Source: DATEFF01 sp964586395 (GTDB taxonomy: Bacteria > Patescibacteriota > Saccharimonadia > Saccharimonadales > EFPC-124). From it: a DNA stretch of 63,704 nucleotides. Positions 24,060-32,259 of this stretch are shown piece by piece. The position numbers and the translations under genes are program-made. Each line of letters begins with the position of its first letter. Position 1 is the stretch's first letter. Location of the stretch: positions 1 to 63,704 of the forward strand of contig CAZPGP010000004.1 in the NCBI GenBank assembly GCA_964586395.1, read 5' to 3'. The notes beneath the pieces are model-generated. The model did not search any database, was not told the origin of the DNA, and was given only the letters and a program-made list of their open reading frames with translations.

Positions 24060-24377
24060 TTAGGCGGCTTCGCCTTGGGTTGCTTCGAGGGCTTTGCCGC
24101 CCAACTTTCGTCGTGGCAGCTCAGGCATATCCTCGATAGGTTCCTCGACGGTGCGTTCAATATCGCCAGGAGGGGCGGGTGCGGCTTTGTCGCGACCACG
24201 ACCATCTACGAGGTCATTTATCCTCGCGATAACCGTGTCGGCTGCCGTTGCGACGGGATTGCGACGTCTTACGACGCTGCCACGGATTGCACGGAGCGCG
24301 AGTGGTGCCGCATAGGGCGTGTCATCATACTCCTGATTGTCGTAGTGGCGTTCGTATCGTCTGGCTTGCTCGCCCAC
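24060..24377 (-). CDS. Hypothetical 105-aa basic/disordered protein
   Basis: GTG start at 24375-24377 after AAGGGGACAAGG. The N-terminus is Tyr/Arg-rich (QARRYERHYDNQEYDDTPY), the middle basic, and the C-terminus Pro/Glu-rich (PGDIERTVEEPIEDMPELPR). No domain is recognised. It lies 19 nt after rplA and ends at a terminator, so is the last gene of the rplK-rplA unit. Confidence 0.6.
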   Translation of the reverse strand: MGEQARRYERHYDNQEYDDTPYAAPLALRAIRGSVVRRRNPVATAADTVIARINDLVDGRGRDKAAPAPPGDIERTVEEPIEDMPELPRRKLGGKALEATQGEAA

Positions 24378-24396
24378 CCTTGTCCCCCTTGTTTAT

Positions 24397-25356
24397 TTAC
24401 AGGCTAGTTACGTCAACCTTGACGCCAGGGCCCATGGTGCTGCTGACGGCAACGGCCTTGATGTAAGCACCTTTGATGCTTGCTGGCTTGACGCTGTTTA
24501 GGCTTGCAATGAAAGCCTTGGCGTTTTCGGTAAGCTTGGTAGCTTCAAAGCTGACCTTACCGATACCCTGGTGTACGATAGCTTGCTTGTCGACGCGGTA
24601 TTCTACGCGACCAGCCTTAGCTTCTTCAACGGCCTTAGCGATGTTGGTAGTGACGGTGCCGCTCTTAGGGTTTGGCATCAGGCCACGTGGACCAAGCAGG
24701 CGTGCGTATTTGCCGAGCTTTGGCATCATCTGTGGAGTTGCGATCAGGATGTCGAAGTCCAGCTGTTCTTTGTCGAGCTGTGCGAGGAAGTCTTCCTCAC
24801 CAGCGATGTCAGCGCCAGCCTTCTTAGCCTTGTCGATCTGGTCGGCAGGAGCAAGAACGGCGACACGCACGGTCTTACCGGTACCGTGTGGCAATGCAAC
24901 GGTAGCGCGGATGTTCTGGTCGGCCTGGCGTGGGTCGACGTTGAGGTTGACGTGCATTTCGACGGTCGCGTCGAACTTGCTTGGGCTGGTCTTGGCGGCC
25001 AGGGCGATAGCTTCGTCCAGGGTGTAGAGCTTGTTAGCTTCTACCTGCTCGGCGAGCTTGCGGTAGTTTTTGCCGCGGCGCTCGAGGCGACTGCGGGTCT
25101 TAGGGGCTGGGCCCTTTTGGTCTGAGTTTGCCTTGGCTTCGTCAGTCTGAGGAGTCGTGTCGCCTGCGGCTTTGCGCTCTTCTTTCTCAGCCTTCTCTTC
25201 GGCTTCAGCGAGAGCCTTGGTGCTTCGCTTGCCGGCCTTGGCGGTTGCCTTCTCTTCTTTAACTTCAGTGGTTTCGACGGCAGGAGCTTCTACAACTTCT
25301 TCAGTTGCGGTTACTTCTACGATTTCGTCTTGCTTCTTGGCTTTGTCTTCTGCCAT
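24397..25356 (-). CDS. rplA: 50S ribosomal protein L1 with a long charged N-terminal extension
   Basis: 319 aa from the ATG at 25354-25356 (SD AAGGAGA). The L1 core begins near residue 95 (SRLERRGKNYRKLAE) and carries the hallmark TVALPHGTGK, GLMPNPKSGTVT and KAFIASLNSVKP. The first about 95 residues are Glu/Lys/Ala-rich and low complexity, absent from E. coli L1 (about 234 aa). The extension may be disordered. L1 normally binds 23S rRNA at the E-site stalk. Confidence 0.95.
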   Translation of the reverse strand: MAEDKAKKQDEIVEVTATEEVVEAPAVETTEVKEEKATAKAGKRSTKALAEAEEKAEKEERKAAGDTTPQTDEAKANSDQKGPAPKTRSRLERRGKNYRKLAEQVEANKLYTLDEAIALAAKTSPSKFDATVEMHVNLNVDPRQADQNIRATVALPHGTGKTVRVAVLAPADQIDKAKKAGADIAGEEDFLAQLDKEQLDFDILIATPQMMPKLGKYARLLGPRGLMPNPKSGTVTTNIAKAVEEAKAGRVEYRVDKQAIVHQGIGKVSFEATKLTENAKAFIASLNSVKPASIKGAYIKAVAVSSTMGPGVKVDVTSL

Positions 25357-25403
25357 GAGTGTGTCTCCTTGTGGTCCGTACGGCCGTTTCAGGGCCTCCC
25401 ACA

Positions 25404-25685
25404 TTAGCTATTATCTTTGAGCTTCTGAAACAGAAGCGGATCGAATTCTTCAAGGAAGGCCAGAACATCTTCGAGCTCATCCTCGAGCTCTTTGATGGCA
25501 TCTTTGAGATGCTTGATCATGTCGAGATCGACGACTTCCTCTTTGCCTTCTAACTCTAGTCGGCCGTAATGTTCTGCGATGAGAAGCCGAATGCGCACGA
25601 TGGATTTAGCTGCAGCTTCGACGCCATGGATCTGTTGTTCCTGATCGGAGATGCGTTCAAATGCTCGGTACGCTTCGGCGGCCAT
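25404..25685 (-). CDS. 93-aa helical protein between rplK and rplA
   Basis: A short frame of host-like composition: IRLLIAEHYGRLELEGKEEV, then HLKDAIKELEDELEDVLAFL, a strongly acidic helix. No known ribosomal protein sits in this place in other bacteria. Its spacing (8 nt after rplK, 47 nt before rplA) shows that it is part of the operon. Function unknown; a ribosome-associated or assembly role is only a guess from location. Confidence 0.65.
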   Translation of the reverse strand: MAAEAYRAFERISDQEQQIHGVEAAAKSIVRIRLLIAEHYGRLELEGKEEVVDLDMIKHLKDAIKELEDELEDVLAFLEEFDPLLFQKLKDNS

Positions 25686-25693
25686 CTACCTTC

Positions 25694-26119
25694 CTATTCT
25701 GTGACTTCAACGCCCATACTGCGAGCAGTACCAGCGACAACCTTAACGGCTGCGTCGAGGTCGTTGGCGTTCAACACTTCCATCTTGGCCTTTGCAATTT
25801 CCTCGAGCTGAGCACGAGAAATTTTGCCAACCTTTTCGGCGTGTGGTTTGCCTGAACCCTTTTTGAGCCCAATTGCTTCACGAATCAAGTCGTCGACTGG
25901 CTGGCCGATCACCTTGAACGCGAATGTGCGGTCTTCGTGAACCTGCACGTGAACCAGAACTTCCTTACCCATCATGTCTTTCGTCTGGTCGTTGAATGCG
26001 CCGACGAAGTCCATCAGGTTCAGACCGTGCTGACCCAAAATAGAACCTACTGGAGGTCCTGCTGAAGCGCGGCCGGCTGGCACGCGGAACTTCAGATTTG
26101 CAACTACTTTCTTTGCCAT
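25694..26119 (-). CDS. rplK: 50S ribosomal protein L11
   Basis: 141 aa, normal length. The Pro-rich N-terminal domain (GRASAGPPVGSILGQHGLNL) binds release and elongation factors; the C-terminal rRNA-binding domain (VVKVVAGTARSMGVEV) is intact. SD GAAGGAAG. In most bacteria nusG lies directly upstream; here a GC-rich gene and its hairpin intervene. Confidence 0.97.
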   Translation of the reverse strand: MAKKVVANLKFRVPAGRASAGPPVGSILGQHGLNLMDFVGAFNDQTKDMMGKEVLVHVQVHEDRTFAFKVIGQPVDDLIREAIGLKKGSGKPHAEKVGKISRAQLEEIAKAKMEVLNANDLDAAVKVVAGTARSMGVEVTE

Positions 26120-26158
26120 AATCTTCCTTCAAGTTAAGAGAAGTGCGTAACGGGGACA

Positions 26159-26164
26159 ATTATA
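26159..26164 (-). promoter_or_regulatory. -10 box for rplK
   Basis: TATAAT on the minus strand, 39 nt before the rplK ATG. It lets rplK-rplA be expressed independently of secE-nusG, from which it is separated. Confidence 0.55.
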
Positions 26165-26225
26165 CATGATTTCACATCTGTTGTATAGGGTAAAAACGGA
26201 CAGTACGGGCGGCCACAAGATCCAC

Positions 26226-26259
26226 CCGGATGCGGGATATGTTTCGGTCCTGCATCCGG
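26226..26259 (-). terminator. GC-rich cassette stem-loop
   Basis: CCGGATGC (26226-26233) pairs perfectly with GCATCCGG (26252-26259). It follows the cassette gene at 26286. Confidence 0.65.
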
Positions 26260-26285
26260 CCTCTTGGGCACTTGGTTCTGCGGTA

Positions 26286-26594
26286 TCATCTGCTGGCTGC
26301 GAGGAGCCGGCCGAAAATGCGAAGTGCTTCATTTATCTGCCACGTCTCCCACGTTTCGTAACCGCTGGGAAAGATGGGAGGAACGGAGAGGTCGATCTCG
26401 CATGGCCCGACGGTTTGTCCCCTCGGCGTGCCGAAGTAGCCTGACCAGACATGCGCGAGGTTGGATCGTTGCGTCACGATGATGTTGACGTCGTTGAAAA
26501 CGAAGACCGCGTCCTCGTCCCAGCCTCTAGCGTGCTGGATGGCATCGATGAGGATGTTGTCGAGCCGTCCGCCTCGTTCGTAGGTGAATCTCAT
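26286..26594 (-). CDS. Unknown 102-aa protein in a cassette inserted between nusG and rplK
   Basis: The ATG at 26592-26594 follows GGGAGCAGGAT. The sequence RFTYERGGRLDNILIDAIQH…VIIVTQRSNLAH-like, with DAVFVFNDVNIIVTQRSN and a Trp/Pro-rich tail (PPIFPSGYETWETWQINEAL), looks like a compact globular protein. No family is recognised. GC-rich codons, its own promoter and its own hairpin mark it as one of the dispersed cassettes. It splits the usual secE-nusG-rplK-rplA order. Confidence 0.65.
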   Translation of the reverse strand: MRFTYERGGRLDNILIDAIQHARGWDEDAVFVFNDVNIIVTQRSNLAHVWSGYFGTPRGQTVGPCEIDLSVPPIFPSGYETWETWQINEALRIFGRLLAASR

Positions 26595-26648
26595 ATCCTG
26601 CTCCCGTACTGTCCGATGCGTGCTCTGAGGTGAGCGTCGCAGGATTTA

Positions 26649-26677
26649 GTTATAGTATAAATTCGTACGAATATCAA
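26649..26677 (-). promoter_or_regulatory. Cassette promoter
   Basis: TTGATA (26672-26677) and TATAAC (26649-26654) on the minus strand, spaced 17. Confidence 0.6.
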
Positions 26678-26681
26678 AACA

Positions 26682-26708
26682 AAAAGCACCCCGAGAGCGG
26701 AGTGCTTT
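26682..26708 (-). terminator. Terminator of secE-nusG
   Basis: AAAAGCAC… pairs with …GTGCTTTT with inner GC pairs. It ends the secE-nusG transcript before the cassette promoter. Confidence 0.85.
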
Positions 26709-26725
26709 TAGCGTAGTCAGGCTAA

Positions 26726-27271
26726 CTAGACTTTTTTGACCTGCAATGCGTCGAGCTCGACAGGGGTGTCGCGACCGAACATGCTGACCAGAACCTTGAT
26801 CTTACCCTTCTGGGTGTCGATCTCGTTGATGGCGCCGTCAAAGCCCTTGAATGGACCGTCGACGATGCTGACAACCTCACCAACGGTGAAGTCGATGCGG
26901 TGCTTAGGCTCGGCAACGCCCATGCGCTTCTTGATCTTGGTCATCTCGTCGTCGCTGACAGGAGTTGGCTCGGTGCCACTACCGACGAAGCCGGTGACAC
27001 CAGGGGTGTTGCGGATGATGTACCAAGCGTCTTCGGTCATCTTGACCTCTACCAGGACGTAGCCCTGGAAGATTTTCTTCTCGACGATTTTGCGCTTACC
27101 GTTCTTGATCTCGATCTGCTTTTCCTTTGGAACCATCACATCGAAGATCTTGTCGGCCATGTCGACAGAGTTCACGCGCTGGCGAATGCTCTCGGCGACT
27201 TTTTCTTCGTAGCCAGAGTACGTGTGAATCGCGTACCACTGACGTGCTGAGTCATATCGTTGACTGCTCAT
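26726..27271 (-). CDS. nusG: Transcription termination/antitermination factor NusG
   Basis: 181 aa. NGN domain: WYAIHTYSGYEEKVAESIRQ, and FQGYVLVEVKMTEDAWYIIR with NTPGVTGFVG. C-terminal KOW: FTVGEVVSIVDGPFKGFDGA. It binds RNA polymerase and couples it to the ribosome. The start overlaps the secE stop (TAATG). Confidence 0.96.
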   Translation of the reverse strand: MSSQRYDSARQWYAIHTYSGYEEKVAESIRQRVNSVDMADKIFDVMVPKEKQIEIKNGKRKIVEKKIFQGYVLVEVKMTEDAWYIIRNTPGVTGFVGSGTEPTPVSDDEMTKIKKRMGVAEPKHRIDFTVGEVVSIVDGPFKGFDGAINEIDTQKGKIKVLVSMFGRDTPVELDALQVKKV

Positions 27272-27576
27272 TATAGAATAATCCTCTTAAATAGTTGTTC
27301 GAACCCAAGGTCCAAGATAAGGATGACGACCGCGAAGGCTAGCGTAAAGAGAATGACGGCGAGCGTCATGCTCCATGTTGCCTTGCGAGTTGGCCAACTG
27401 ACCTGTCGTAGCTCGCTCCATGAACCGGCAAAGTAGCCGCCAATTGCGCGAATCCATCGAGGTAAGCGTACGCTGCGCGAAAGCTTCCCGGATGCAGGCA
27501 AGTCGACGCGACGCTTCAGGAGCCCCTTCTTCTTGTCACCCGTTGGCTTTGGAGCTTTTGGTGAATTTTCAGCCAC
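27271..27576 (-). CDS. secE: Preprotein translocase subunit SecE
   Basis: 101 aa. A basic N-terminal tail (NSPKAPKPTGDKKKGLLKRR) precedes the conserved amphipathic segment and PTRKATWSMTLAVILFTLAF, the single membrane helix. Position directly before nusG agrees. It clamps SecY in the Sec translocon. Confidence 0.9.
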   Translation of the reverse strand: MAENSPKAPKPTGDKKKGLLKRRVDLPASGKLSRSVRLPRWIRAIGGYFAGSWSELRQVSWPTRKATWSMTLAVILFTLAFAVVILILDLGFEQLFKRIIL

Positions 27577-27665
27577 AAATGTTCTCCAAATTTAAAAGCC
27601 TACATTTAGTTGTAGGCGTCTGTTGTCAATATATAGCATAAGTTCACTCTGGTCAAGGTGGAGTC

Positions 27666-27710
27666 GCCGTCCCGACCACACCCTGGGAAGGGCGGGTCGG
27701 AACGTGCGGC
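27666..27710 (-). terminator. GC-rich cassette stem-loop
   Basis: CCGACC (27672-27677) pairs with GGTCGG (27695-27700), with partial outer pairing of GCCGT and ACG…GGC. It lies after the two-gene cassette. Confidence 0.5.
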
Positions 27711-27735
27711 GTCCGGTCGAAGGGTTGTTCGGGGC

Positions 27736-28098
27736 TCAGGCGACGTTGAACTTCTCCTGGAAGTACTCCAACAGCGGCTTGATCTGCTCGACAGCACCGG
27801 CCACAGTCTCCTGCGCGCCAGCTGCTGCGACCATCTGGTCGACATCGCTGCCACAGAACTCCGCGGCGACGGACTTGCTGAAGGGCGGGCCCGCGAGCGT
27901 GATCTTCATGCGGTCGTCATTGCGAGCCGGGTAGCTGACGTTGCCCAGCCGCTTGGGCTTGAGGAACGTCAGGTAGATGGCTGTCGGGCCACCGTCCTCG
28001 CGCCTGAACTCCACGCCGCCGAAGCGGTCGGTGTCGTCGGGGATCCCGTCCCCACGCATGACGACGCGGATGAGTTTGAGCTGGCCGGTATCTGCCAT
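27736..28098 (-). CDS. Unknown 120-aa protein, second gene of a two-gene cassette
   Basis: ATG at 28096-28098, SD GAGGAAC. The protein is beta-rich at first (LKLIRVVMRGDGIPDDTDRF; AIYLTFLKPKRLGNVSYPAR) and ends in a helix (EQIKPLLEYFQEKFN). No recognised family. GC-rich codons. Start 22 nt after the stop of the partner gene. Confidence 0.65.
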   Translation of the reverse strand: MADTGQLKLIRVVMRGDGIPDDTDRFGGVEFRREDGGPTAIYLTFLKPKRLGNVSYPARNDDRMKITLAGPPFSKSVAAEFCGSDVDQMVAAAGAQETVAGAVEQIKPLLEYFQEKFNVA

Positions 28099-28120
28099 GA
28101 TTCTTGTTCCTCGTTCCTGT

Positions 28121-28411
28121 CTACAGTTGACAATAGCGGCCGAGTTGGATGGACCATTGCCTGATCCACACTTCCAGTTCGGCTTCGTCTTTGAATGTTC
28201 GTGCCATGTAGGTGCTGTGCGGCTGTTCGCCGCCTTCCCATTGTGCGAGTACGCACGGGGGGAGTTGGCAGCCCCGGACGATGGTGGCGTGCAAGACGTG
28301 CAGGCCGCGCAGACCGGCGTGACTGCCACAGCGTTGTTTGGAGCTGTAGCCGTCGCCTTTGAGGCTACGCAAGTAGGCCGAAGGCGTGCGGATTGGTTCA
28401 AATCCCTCCAT
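28121..28411 (-). CDS. Unknown 96-aa protein, first gene of a two-gene cassette
   Basis: ATG at 28409-28411, SD AGAAGGGA. It contains four cysteines and several histidines (QRCGSHAGLRGLHVLHATIV; CQLPPCVLAQWE) and ends RQWSIQLGRYCQL. Metal binding is possible but no ligand pattern is clear. Co-transcribed with the downstream 120-aa gene. Confidence 0.6.
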   Translation of the reverse strand: MEGFEPIRTPSAYLRSLKGDGYSSKQRCGSHAGLRGLHVLHATIVRGCQLPPCVLAQWEGGEQPHSTYMARTFKDEAELEVWIRQWSIQLGRYCQL

Positions 28412-28442
28412 GGTGCTTGTCCCTTCTAGATCGGACTGAAAT

Positions 28443-28471
28443 ATAATACAATATTTATGTCTAAAATTCAA
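28443..28471 (-). promoter_or_regulatory. Cassette promoter
   Basis: TTGAAT (28466-28471) and TATTAT (28443-28448) on the minus strand, spaced 17. Confidence 0.6.
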
Positions 28472-28507
28472 TAGCCTGCGATCTGTTTAGACCCCCATTC
28501 GCCGTGA

Positions 28508-28513
28508 TACTAT
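28508..28513 (+). promoter_or_regulatory. -10 box of a leaderless glycosyltransferase gene
   Basis: TACTAT lies 7 nt before the ATG at 28521. Confidence 0.45.
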
Positions 28514-28520
28514 GAGCTGT

Positions 28521-30035
28521 ATGAGCATAAGCCTTTTCCTGTGGCTGCTACCAACTCTATTTGCATTGCTAATGTTGCTGGCCGTGGGTCATTACGACTG
28601 GGCTTGGCGGCGCAGGCGTATTATGGCCGAGGCGTCGATCGGTTTGATGCTGGCCAGTAGCTGGCTGCTATTTACGACAGAGTTGGCGCTTGGGCTACAG
28701 ATCCTGCTAGTGTTGCTGGAGCTGTGGGCCGTGTTGCTGGGTGCGCGACTTCTATTCGGGCGGCTACCGGTGCCGTTCCTGCGGTCGAGTACGCAGTTGA
28801 ATAGTGCGCTGACGCTGGGTGTTTTTATTGTGGTGCTTGATGTTTGGCTGGCTGTGCAGGGGCTTGGGATCATGCCACTTGGTTACGACAAAGTCCTCAT
28901 ATTCTCGCTGCTATTGTCGACGGTTGTCGGTCTAGGGTTCCTCTACCAGATACTTTGGACGCTGAAGCACTATCGTCTGCGTAAGCTGGACAGCGCCATT
29001 AGGATGCGCGACCTTCCTACGGTTACCATCGCCATTCCTGCGCGCAACGAGACTCACGCACTGGAGGCGTGCCTGCGGGCTGCGGTCGCTAGTGAATATC
29101 CGAAACTTGAGATTATCGTACTAGACGATTGTTCGCAGGACAGAAGCGCGCAGATTATTCGTAGCTTCGCGCGTGATGGGGTGCGATTTGTGCAGGGTGA
29201 TGTGCCGGCGGAGGGGTGGCTGGGGAAGAACCAAGCGCAGAAGACGTTGGCCGAGCAAGCTAGCGGGGAGTACATTGTCTTTGCGGATGTCGACACTCAT
29301 TTTAGCCCGCAAAGCATCGACAAGCTCATCGCCTACACCCTATCTCACAAGCAAGAAATGGTAGCCGTCTTACCAACTCGCCGTGATGGATGGAGCGCTG
29401 CGACTTTGCTGACGACGCTCCGCTACTACTGGCAAATTGCGCTTCCGCTGACCGCACGACGCGTACCTGTCGCGAGCCAGTGCTGGGTTGTTCGTCGCGA
29501 CACGCTCACGAAGTTGGGCGGATTCGACGCTGTCCGACAGAAGATCGTGCCAGAGGGGTATTTTGCCCGTATTTTGTTTGTCCACGACCAGTACCGATTT
29601 ATCGTGAGCAACGAAGAGCTAGGTATTACAACGGCCAAGAAGTGGTCCAGCCAGATCGACACAGCTATTCGGTTCCTCTACCCAACTTTCCGTCGTCAGC
29701 CGCTGTTGGTGCTGCTGGGCATGTTGATCATTGCTGCGCTGTTTGTGACACCCTTCGTGACACTCATGGTAGCGCCAAGCGACATGGAAGTATTAGCGCC
29801 CGCAATCGTGGCTAGCGCGCTGTTGTGGCTCGGTTATGCGCTAGTGATAGTGCGCACACATAGTTTTACGTGGCCCGTCACGTTGCTTCTGATGCCTGTT
29901 TCGTTACTACAGGAGTTGATTCTATTGATCGTTAGTATGCTCGCCTACGAATTTGGCGATGTGAATTGGAAGGGTCGCAACGTGTGCTATCCGGTTATCG
30001 AGAAGTCTTCTCGCCGGTCTTCACAACGAAGCTGA
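28521..30035 (+). CDS. Membrane-anchored family 2 glycosyltransferase
   Basis: 504 aa from ATG 28521; an ATG at 28512 is possible but the -10 spacing favours the second. Four to five N-terminal helices (1-150) precede the GT-A domain: PTVTIAIPARNETHALEACL, LEIIVLDDCSQDRS and the metal-binding VFADVDTHF. The acceptor region QCWVVRRDTLTKLGGFDAVR follows and then two to three more helices. Such enzymes elongate or export surface polysaccharide or carotenoid glycosides; the substrate is not determinable. The 3' end overlaps the convergent kinase by 41 bp. Confidence 0.85.
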   Translation: MSISLFLWLLPTLFALLMLLAVGHYDWAWRRRRIMAEASIGLMLASSWLLFTTELALGLQILLVLLELWAVLLGARLLFGRLPVPFLRSSTQLNSALTLGVFIVVLDVWLAVQGLGIMPLGYDKVLIFSLLLSTVVGLGFLYQILWTLKHYRLRKLDSAIRMRDLPTVTIAIPARNETHALEACLRAAVASEYPKLEIIVLDDCSQDRSAQIIRSFARDGVRFVQGDVPAEGWLGKNQAQKTLAEQASGEYIVFADVDTHFSPQSIDKLIAYTLSHKQEMVAVLPTRRDGWSAATLLTTLRYYWQIALPLTARRVPVASQCWVVRRDTLTKLGGFDAVRQKIVPEGYFARILFVHDQYRFIVSNEELGITTAKKWSSQIDTAIRFLYPTFRRQPLLVLLGMLIIAALFVTPFVTLMVAPSDMEVLAPAIVASALLWLGYALVIVRTHSFTWPVTLLLMPVSLLQELILLIVSMLAYEFGDVNWKGRNVCYPVIEKSSRRSSQRS

Positions 30036-31632
30036 ATGTCGAACCGTGGTTGAGGCGTGACTCAAAGTCGATCTCAACGCCCATCTTGCCAGCCAACTTG
30101 CGCGTGACGTACAAGCCCAGCCCTGTGCCGCTTGTTTCGCGAGTACGGTAGTCCTCGGAGCGATAGAACTTTTCGAAGATGTGGCGCTGGTCGCTTTTGC
30201 TGATACCGATGCCGCTGTCGCGCACGGCCAGGTAAACGCCGCCACGAGCCTTGTGCCCGATGAGTGTGACGCTACCTTCCTTGGTGTATTTGATGGCGTT
30301 CGTCAGGAAGTTCTGTAGGATTTCTTCCAGGTAAAGGCGGCTGGTTGTGATGTGCGGCAGGCGTGGTTGAATATCAAGGTTGAGCTTGAGGCCTTTCTTC
30401 TGCGCGGCTTCGACGTACGACTTGTACAATTCCTGTAAGAATTCGTTCGGGTCGATCTCTTCGACGGCGCTATCTAAGCCTCGCTCAGCGCGGCTGAGCG
30501 TGCTGAGGTCGTTGATCATCTTAGCGAGGTACATGATCTGTTCATGAGCTTCGTCCAGGGAGCGGTTGAGGACGTTAGGGTCGGCGCCGCGGCTCTGCAG
30601 AATGCGCAGGTTGCTGATGGTTCCCTCGACGATAGCGACAGGCGTGCGCAGCTCGTGGCTGACGACAGAGATAAATTCGTCACGCTCTTCCTCGAGAGAT
30701 TTTTCTTTGGTAATGTCACGCAAGATGAAGATGAAGCCCTTGTCGCCGGCCCCCTGATAGCTCAATTGGATTGGCGAAAAGTTGATGTACAGATTCATTT
30801 GCTCGCCATCTTTGAACTTGTGCACGAGGTCGGTGCGGCTGAAGACGACCCTCTTGGCGCTGGCTAGCTCTAGCGCATGGATACGTTTGCCGTCTTCGTC
30901 GTACAAGTGTAAGACGCGGTCGATGCGCTTGTTGGCGAGTGTGACGTTGGTGTCGAGGAGGTTTAATGTGGCGGCGTTGAAGATCTTGATGTTTCCGTCT
31001 TCGTCGGTGGTGATTACGGCGTCACCCATGCTGTTAACCAGCGTGATCAGGCGCTCGCGCTGAAAGTTTTCGTCCTCGCGACTCTTGGTGAGCGCGTAAC
31101 GTTCGCGGTCGGTCACGCTACGGATGCGCGATACCGTAAAACCTACCGCGATGATAAATAGACAGTAGAGCGCCACGAGAAGATATTGCTCCGGGGAGGC
31201 GTTGTAGAGCTGCAAACTGGCAAAGCCGACACCAATTAAGAAGAGCGAGCTGAGCACGAATGCAATCGTGCCAAAGTATGTATCCACCGCCAGCATCAGC
31301 GCAATCCAGCAGATGATCGCCGGGCTCAAGAATCCGCTAACTGTCAGAATAAAAGCAGCGCCCACGACGTGATAACCAACAGACACAGCTAGGTAATTCT
31401 CTGGCGTTGGTCGATAGCGCGTGAGGAAATACTGCAGGACGGCGATGATAATGAATGCGATCGACAGCGCGCCATACCACGTGTCGTTGATATAGAAGCG
31501 ATTGTCGAGCAGGCCGTTCTGGATAAACAAGCCAATTGGTATAACCACAAGCGGCAGCAGCGTCCCCGCAATTCGCAGGACGCGCATGACGTCACGATAG
31601 TAAGTACTGTTGTCTGCGACTGGACGCTTCAT
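29995..31632 (-). CDS. Membrane histidine kinase (6TM-PAS-HisKA-HATPase)
   Basis: 545 aa from ATG 31630-31632 with GAAGGCAAC before it. Six helices (about 20-190; LPLVVIPIGLFIQNGLLDNR starts them) form a membrane sensor. A PAS domain follows (TLVNSMGDAVITTDEDGNIK). HisKA is SVVSHELRTPVA with the phospho-His. HATPase has NFLTNAIKYTKEGS and GTGLGLYVTRKL. No response regulator is adjacent, so it is an orphan kinase. Confidence 0.92.
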   Translation of the reverse strand: MKRPVADNSTYYRDVMRVLRIAGTLLPLVVIPIGLFIQNGLLDNRFYINDTWYGALSIAFIIIAVLQYFLTRYRPTPENYLAVSVGYHVVGAAFILTVSGFLSPAIICWIALMLAVDTYFGTIAFVLSSLFLIGVGFASLQLYNASPEQYLLVALYCLFIIAVGFTVSRIRSVTDRERYALTKSREDENFQRERLITLVNSMGDAVITTDEDGNIKIFNAATLNLLDTNVTLANKRIDRVLHLYDEDGKRIHALELASAKRVVFSRTDLVHKFKDGEQMNLYINFSPIQLSYQGAGDKGFIFILRDITKEKSLEEERDEFISVVSHELRTPVAIVEGTISNLRILQSRGADPNVLNRSLDEAHEQIMYLAKMINDLSTLSRAERGLDSAVEEIDPNEFLQELYKSYVEAAQKKGLKLNLDIQPRLPHITTSRLYLEEILQNFLTNAIKYTKEGSVTLIGHKARGGVYLAVRDSGIGISKSDQRHIFEKFYRSEDYRTRETSGTGLGLYVTRKLAGKMGVEIDFESRLNHGSTFSFVVKTGEKTSR

Positions 31633-31751
31633 GTTGCCTTCTATTATGGCATAGTTCGGCTCAAAGTGCTTGTGCTGCGGCTCGGGCGGAGCTACACTAA
31701 CGATAAGCTTTGAGAGGCTTACAAAAAACAAACACATTGGAGGAAAAAGCT

Positions 31752-32213
31752 ATGTACGAGCCAGGGCTTTTGTATGCCCGCTCGCCAGAGGAACGGCGTG
31801 ACCCGTTTCTTGCTTGGCAGCGGAAAGATAAAGCATTTTTTGCGTCGGGAGCATGCCATATTTTGGCGCATATGTTCTTGAGCTTGCATGTTGGTGAGGG
31901 ATTCGAACTAATCTATATCCGACCCAAGGACGACATGCCAGGTAATCATTTGTACGCCAGCAATGGTATCTGGGCGTTTGACTACAATGGCTGGACGCAT
32001 GAGGAGGAGCTGCTAGCCATGACGCGTCAGGCCTATGCCAAGGAATATCCTGGCTGGGACTTTGAGCGCATTGTTATAAAGGAAGGTTTGCCGCGCTATA
32101 TTGCGGCTGGCGACCATAAGCTTCGCCCGCCAGAGTATTTCCCCTTCCCGCCTTGGGAGCGAGCCTACAAGTACATTCAGCAGTTCGACGCGCAGCCACC
32201 AGAGGATGTATAA
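31752..32213 (+). CDS. Conserved hypothetical protein (153 aa), divergent from the kinase
   Basis: ATG at 31752 with a strong SD (TTGGAGGA). Soluble, aromatic-rich (CHILAHMFLSLHVGEGFELI; YPGWDFERIVIKEGLPRYIA; YFPFPPWERAYKYIQQFDAQ). The layout, strands then a long helix, looks like a globular single domain. I do not know its family. Confidence 0.7.
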   Translation: MYEPGLLYARSPEERRDPFLAWQRKDKAFFASGACHILAHMFLSLHVGEGFELIYIRPKDDMPGNHLYASNGIWAFDYNGWTHEEELLAMTRQAYAKEYPGWDFERIVIKEGLPRYIAAGDHKLRPPEYFPFPPWERAYKYIQQFDAQPPEDV

Positions 32214-32228
32214 ACATAAATTCACATG

Positions 32229-32259
32229 GAGCGGGGGCGGCACAATGGCCGCCCTGCTC
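32229..32259 (-). terminator. GC-rich cassette stem-loop overlapping a stop codon
   Basis: GAGCGGGGGCGGC pairs with GCCGCCCTGCTC with one bulge, 32229-32241 against 32248-32259. It includes the stop codon of the cassette gene. Confidence 0.6.
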
